A stretch of 64,000 bases of DNA from Flavobacterium sp. (GTDB lineage: Bacteria; Bacteroidota; Bacteroidia; Flavobacteriales; Flavobacteriaceae), in assembly GCF_027490375.1 (NCBI RefSeq), contig NZ_JAIXYH010000060.1, forward strand, positions 39,671 through 103,670, given 5' to 3'. A program made the position numbers and the translations under genes. Below the pieces are notes generated by a model that had not been told where the DNA came from, made no database searches, and saw nothing but the letters and a program-made list of their open reading frames with translations. Every line of letters begins with the position of its first letter. Within the stretch, counting starts at the first letter, position 1. Positions 60,572 to 64,000 of the stretch are shown here, in pieces.

Positions 60572-60579
60572 CAAAGATA
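60572..60579 (-). promoter_or_regulatory. purK promoter, -7 element
   Basis: The complement reads TATCTTTG, matching TAnnTTTG, 16 bases before the ATG at 60555. The -33 element is not clear. The leader is very short. Confidence 0.5.
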
Positions 60580-60644
60580 GTCTATCGAAATTATAAAAGA
60601 ATTAACTGATGTTAAAGTAACAAACCTTTCTTTAAGTCCGTACT

Positions 60645-60734
60645 TTATATTAAATAATTATGAAGCGTTGGAATCGCAAATGATATAATGATAAGACAGA
60701 CCAATATCCCTATGCTAGCATAGTGTTTTTTCAT
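60645..60734 (-). CDS. Possible 29-residue membrane peptide
   Basis: An ATG frame of 29 codons encodes a single hydrophobic helix (ASIGILVCLIIISFAIP) with a Lys-Lys N-terminus and a short polar end, a typical small membrane protein. It lies upstream of purK on the same strand, with no clear ribosome-binding site. It may be chance in AT-rich DNA; conservation would decide. The rest of the 238-base gap holds the purK promoter and the hairpin at 60760. Confidence 0.35.
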   Translation of the reverse strand: MKKHYASIGILVCLIIISFAIPTLHNYLI

Positions 60735-60759
60735 AATTGTTTTGGTTATTGGTTAGTAG

Positions 60760-60795
60760 GAGGGGAGTAGTACTATGCGACTTCCCTCTTTTTTT
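60760..60795 (+). terminator. Hairpin with T-run on the plus strand, antisense to the Omp28 3' end
   Basis: The stem GAGGGGAGT / ACTTCCCTC (60760-60768 and 60780-60788, one G-U) has an 11-base loop and is followed by seven T on the plus strand. No plus-strand gene ends here, so it either ends an unseen transcript or acts on the minus-strand Omp28 mRNA as a hairpin without a U tail. Confidence 0.45.
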
Positions 60796-61633
60796 ATGGA
60801 TTCTCTTGAAAATCTTGCGTTTCGTTCAAGTTGCAGTGGCGTACGTTGATCACGCGATTATCGGCACCTACAACAAATGCAACGAAGTTGACCTTCTCCG
60901 GATTCTCGATATCGGCAGGAAGAGCAATATCAAAAGTTTTGCTAAAAGTTTCTCCAAATCGGGTGTTGCTTCCCATAGCATCTCCAAGGATATTTGTTAC
61001 ACTAGCACGCAGCACATGATCGTGTTCAAAATTTGGAATCGGATTTACAGCATTATAAAATTGGGTGTAGTTTCTCTGGAAATAAATTAGATCGTCTTCC
61101 AACAAATAAACCACAAGTTTTAGACCCTCGTAGTTTTGAACGAATTTTACGTCAACTTGTAAATTGTATCCAGTTGCAGTTCTAGATGCATTCATTTTGA
61201 GTCCAAGTCCGCAGTTCACGCTTGTTAAGTTTACTGCTTGTTGCACATTTTGCGGTTCTGGAAACGACCATACCGTCAAACGATTTAATCGGCTAACGGG
61301 TAGTTCTAGATCAAAATCTGGAGAGATTAAATTTTTCAAGGGATCGATTCCATCAAAGTGATATGGATCATTTCCGTAGTGAATAGCAACAGCAACCGCT
61401 CGGTTGGTTTGTTCGAACACTTGTTTGATACCGTAAGACACGCGTGTGCAGTTGCCACACCAAGTTCCGGTGTAGTCTTCAATGAGCACATTTTTGGTGA
61501 ATTGTCCGGAGACAGGTTCAGCATCGGGCGTTTCGTCGATAACTATTGGCTTTTCAATAACATTAGTTTCGCTACAAGCGATGAATAAACTAGTGCTGAG
61601 TAGCGTAAGCACAAAAAGAGAAACGCGTTTCAT
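60794..61633 (-). CDS. Omp28-related outer-membrane lipoprotein with thioredoxin-like motif
   Basis: A 279-residue lipoprotein with acceptor Cys20 (LFIAC). The central part resembles the Omp28 family of Porphyromonas, with EDYTGTWCGNCTRVSYGI: a CxxC in a thioredoxin-like start of a domain. The last 130 residues are beta-rich (YNLQVDVKFVQNYEGLKLVVYLLEDD). Function is unknown; it is known as a surface antigen and adhesin candidate in Porphyromonas. Divergent from a TlpA gene and an outer-membrane protein gene, which form a set often found together in Bacteroidota (from memory). Confidence 0.83.
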   Translation of the reverse strand: MKRVSLFVLTLLSTSLFIACSETNVIEKPIVIDETPDAEPVSGQFTKNVLIEDYTGTWCGNCTRVSYGIKQVFEQTNRAVAVAIHYGNDPYHFDGIDPLKNLISPDFDLELPVSRLNRLTVWSFPEPQNVQQAVNLTSVNCGLGLKMNASRTATGYNLQVDVKFVQNYEGLKLVVYLLEDDLIYFQRNYTQFYNAVNPIPNFEHDHVLRASVTNILGDAMGSNTRFGETFSKTFDIALPADIENPEKVNFVAFVVGADNRVINVRHCNLNETQDFQENP

Positions 61634-61651
61634 GATAAAAATTTTAGTTAC

Positions 61652-61701
61652 GCAAATAAAGTAAATTTTGTTGTGATTTGGTAGAATATTTCTTTATTTG
61701 C
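61652..61701. promoter_or_regulatory. Divergent promoter region with a perfect 10-base inverted repeat
   Basis: GCAAATAAAG at 61652-61661 and CTTTATTTGC at 61692-61701 are exact inverted copies, 30 bases apart. Each gives TTTATTTGC, a -7-like element, pointing outward: one toward Omp28 (ATG 61633), one toward the TlpA gene (ATG 61721). Common regulation of the two sides is likely. Confidence 0.45.
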
Positions 61702-61720
61702 CACAAATAACCAACCAAAG

Positions 61721-62197
61721 ATGAATAAAATAACATTTGCGCTCCTGTTTGTTTCATTATTCGCAAACGCGCAACAAAAGCTACCCGATTTAACATTAAA
61801 AACCACCGAAAGTTCCGAGTTCAATCTCACAAAAGATTTTTCAGAGAAAGATAAATTTTACATTCTTTCATTTTGGGCAACTTGGTGTGCTCCTTGTATT
61901 AATGAGCTTGATGCCATTTCTGAAATTCAAGATGATTACAAATCGGATTTGAATTTTGAGGTAGTTGCAGTTTCCACCGACGATTCTCGGACCGTAAAAA
62001 GAGTAAAACCCTTAGTGCAAGGCAAAGGTTGGAATTATAAAGTATTGCTTGATACAAATCAGGATTTAAAAAGAAACTTAACGATTGTAAATATTCCGTA
62101 CACAGTTGTTGTGAAAAACAATCAAATTGTTCATATCCAGAATGGCTATGTTCCAGGCTCGGAATCGGAGCTATTTGAAAAACTAAAAACGCTTTAA
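61721..62197 (+). CDS. TlpA family periplasmic thioredoxin-like protein
   Basis: A 158-residue exported protein: signal peptide (FALLFVSLFANAQ) and a thioredoxin-fold domain with WATWCAPCINE (CxxC) and cis-Pro NIPYTVV. Acts as a thiol-disulfide oxidoreductase in the periplasm, probably reducing or shuffling disulfides of surface proteins. The gene for an outer-membrane protein begins 3 bases after its stop, so they are co-transcribed and functionally linked. Confidence 0.9.
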   Translation: MNKITFALLFVSLFANAQQKLPDLTLKTTESSEFNLTKDFSEKDKFYILSFWATWCAPCINELDAISEIQDDYKSDLNFEVVAVSTDDSRTVKRVKPLVQGKGWNYKVLLDTNQDLKRNLTIVNIPYTVVVKNNQIVHIQNGYVPGSESELFEKLKTL

Positions 62198-62200
62198 ACT

Positions 62201-63859
62201 GTGTCTAAATATTGTAATTTTTTAGCAGCGGTATGCACTGTAGCCGCTGCAGTTGGCCAGTCTAATCACAAAATTTCTGGTGGGTTTGAATCGAATGCGC
62301 AATTTTACATCAACGACAAGCAATTAAATGTCACGCAGCCTGAAAATCCGTTACGTTCGAACAACTATTTTTTATTGAATTATCAATACAAAAATTTTAC
62401 TGCAGGAATTCAAGCAGAAGGATACGAAAATGAAGCGCTTTTAAACTTCAACCCCAAATACAACCAAACAAATGTTGCAACGTATTTTGTTCAATACAAA
62501 AATAAATTCGTTGACGCAACGCTAGGTTATTTTTATGAGCAGTTTGGTAGCGGACTTTTGTACCGCTCTTGGGAAGATCGAGCTCTTGGAATTAATAATG
62601 CGTTGATGGGGGGTCGAGTAGTGGTTAGACCGGTAAACTCCCTCGCCATAAAAGGTATTTACGGCAGGCAAAGAACAGGTTTTGAATTGTCGGAAGGAAC
62701 CGTTTTTGGTGGTGATTTAGAATGGTCCGTCGATGATTTGTTGAAATGGGAATCTTCCGGACTTTCTTTTGGATTAACTTACATTGGCAGAGATGAATTA
62801 ACGGGTTTTGAAAATCCGAATTTTAATAGAACTACAAACGGCTATGGTGTTCGTTCTAATTTTAACTTTGGAAAGTTTTACGGTGGTTTAGAATATAATT
62901 ATAAGTCGCCCGATGGCGTTGTTGAAGCGAGTGGACAGGTTCAAAACTTATTCGTAAAACAAGGAACGGCTGCCTTGTTGAATCTTGGTTATGCTTCGAA
63001 AGGTTTTGGCATCGACGGTACTTTTAGAAGACTAGAGAACTTTTCTTTTTTTAGCGAACGAGCTGCTAAGGGAAATGTATTTAACGATCGGATTTTAAAT
63101 TTCATTCCGAGTTTAACGAAGCAGCACCATTTCAACTTAGCCAATATTTATGTGTATCAATCGCAACCAAATGTGATTTTATCGGACCAAACTTTGGTAA
63201 AAGCTGGTGAAATTGGTGGGCAAATTGACCTATTCTACGAATTTTCAAAAGGCAGTCTGCTGGGAGGTAAATATGGAACAAAAGTTGCTCTAAATATGTC
63301 GAACTGGCATGCGTTAGCTGGCGATTTTTTTATCTTACCTCCAAAAGATTACGATACTAACATTCTGGGATTTGGAAAGAAGTATTTTTCAGATTACAAC
63401 ATCGAAATCAGTAAAAAGTTTAACAATAAATTTCAAGGGATTTTTGGCTACATTAATCAGTATTACAACAAGAAGTTAATTGAAGAGACGGAAGGTTTGG
63501 TTCGAACAAACATCGTTGCTGCAGAAGGGACTTATCGTTTTACGACTAAGCAGTCGACTCGAGTACTTTTAGAACATATGTGGGCCGATGGCGATCGTAA
63601 AAACTGGGCTTCAGCAACGGTCGAATACAACGTAAATCAGCAGCTTTCCTTCTATGTAATGGATTTATATAACTACGGTAGCGACGATGAGTTACAACAA
63701 AAGCACTACTATAATTTCGGGACAGCTTTTCGTAAAAAAAGTACGCGAATTGCCTTCAGTTACGGACGCCAACGCGGTGGTTTAGTTTGTGTAGGTGGTG
63801 TTTGTCGTTTTGTGCCCGAAAGCACTGGATTCTCACTTTCATTGAATACTGCATTCTAA
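62201..63859 (+). CDS. Outer-membrane beta-barrel protein (DUF6029-like)
   Basis: A 552-residue protein beginning at a GTG three bases after the TlpA stop, with a signal peptide (FLAAVCTVAAAVGQ). The body has many alternating hydrophobic strands typical of a beta barrel (NYFLLNYQYKNFTAGIQAEGYENEALLNF; YFVQYKNKFVDATLGYFYEQFGSG) and ends SFSLSLNTAF with a terminal aromatic residue. It matches a family of uncharacterised Bacteroidota outer-membrane proteins; I recall DUF6029. Near the C-terminus GGLVCVGGVCRFVP has two cysteines, probably a disulfide in a loop and a possible substrate for the coupled TlpA. Confidence 0.8.
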   Translation: MSKYCNFLAAVCTVAAAVGQSNHKISGGFESNAQFYINDKQLNVTQPENPLRSNNYFLLNYQYKNFTAGIQAEGYENEALLNFNPKYNQTNVATYFVQYKNKFVDATLGYFYEQFGSGLLYRSWEDRALGINNALMGGRVVVRPVNSLAIKGIYGRQRTGFELSEGTVFGGDLEWSVDDLLKWESSGLSFGLTYIGRDELTGFENPNFNRTTNGYGVRSNFNFGKFYGGLEYNYKSPDGVVEASGQVQNLFVKQGTAALLNLGYASKGFGIDGTFRRLENFSFFSERAAKGNVFNDRILNFIPSLTKQHHFNLANIYVYQSQPNVILSDQTLVKAGEIGGQIDLFYEFSKGSLLGGKYGTKVALNMSNWHALAGDFFILPPKDYDTNILGFGKKYFSDYNIEISKKFNNKFQGIFGYINQYYNKKLIEETEGLVRTNIVAAEGTYRFTTKQSTRVLLEHMWADGDRKNWASATVEYNVNQQLSFYVMDLYNYGSDDELQQKHYYNFGTAFRKKSTRIAFSYGRQRGGLVCVGGVCRFVPESTGFSLSLNTAF

Positions 63860-63883
63860 GCATTAACTTTATATTTAAAAGAG

Positions 63884-63919
63884 AAGCCGTCTCATAACTT
63901 AAATTGAGACGGTTTTTTT
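63884..63919 (+). terminator. Terminator of tlpA and the outer-membrane protein gene
   Basis: Stem GCCGTCTCA / TGAGACGGT (63886-63894 and 63905-63913, with a G-U) with a 10-base loop, followed by a run of seven T. Confidence 0.85.
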
Positions 63920-63965
63920 ATTTTTCTAGATTTTGTTTTGTTTTAAGTTTTTTTATTTTGGGTGC

Positions 63966-63990
63966 AAAATTGCCTTTATGCGGCAATTTT
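63966..63990. other. Second hairpin at the window edge
   Basis: Perfect 9-base arms AAAATTGCC / GGCAATTTT with a 7-base loop, 50 bases after the previous terminator. It could end a minus-strand gene beginning beyond the window; the edge prevents a decision. Confidence 0.3.
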
Positions 63991-64000
63991 CTTTCTTAGA

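Overview
The window comes from a member of the Bacteroidota, most likely a Flavobacterium-like genus of Flavobacteriaceae. The evidence is SusC/SusD pairs, gliding and type IX secretion genes (gldJ, porU, porV), both kinds of T9SS C-terminal sorting domain, promoters of the TTG / TAnnTTTG type, weak or absent Shine-Dalgarno sequences, and several families of dispersed intergenic repeats. No rRNA, intact tRNA, CRISPR array, transposase or phage gene was seen.

Positions 1-16314 hold a polysaccharide utilisation locus for beta-mannan, probably galactomannan/glucomannan. The left arm (minus strand) encodes a GH26 mannanase, a sodium:solute symporter, a GH130 phosphorylase, a 2-epimerase, a second GH26 mannanase and the start of a GH5 mannanase. 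The right arm (plus strand) encodes an AraC-type regulator, SusC, SusD, a surface glycan-binding lipoprotein, a GH27 alpha-galactosidase and a GH5 endoglucanase-like enzyme. Together they can bind and cut mannan at the surface, strip galactose, import mannobiose, epimerise it to mannosyl-glucose and split that with phosphate into mannose-1-phosphate and glucose. A 17-nt motif occurs in opposite orientation upstream of both arms and is a candidate regulator site.

Positions 16315-26680 are accessory. They hold a TM2/DUF2752 pair, uncharacterised secreted and membrane proteins, a HicB antitoxin with only a remnant of its HicA toxin, a Fic protein whose promoter is bracketed by two identical 18-nt repeats, and a run of small genes from a Crp/Fnr regulator to a coupled ATP-grasp ligase and LysE-type exporter. 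Decayed dispersed repeats fill the gaps.

Positions 26664-38396 carry surface and secretion genes: a large T9SS type B protein, murF, gldJ, and porU-porV. Housekeeping genes follow to about 47.3 kb: cytidine deaminase, pdhA-pdhC, an SDR, a SprT-like protein, mannose-1-phosphate guanylyltransferase, an Mla-type ABC transporter, a glycosyltransferase and a methyltransferase. A secreted T9SS type A protein (47983-49743) sits between two blocks that share a short repeat, with ten copies in all.

Positions 50003-64000 hold a ketoacyl-ACP synthase III, gcvP, a degenerate UbiA-like membrane protein, a CDF metal transporter, an M3 peptidase, an operon purK-thioredoxin-purE, and an Omp28/TlpA/outer-membrane-protein group. 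A probable small RNA with two hairpins and a terminator lies between the M3 gene and purE, next to a palindrome in the M3 promoter. A 29-codon membrane-peptide frame lies upstream of purK.
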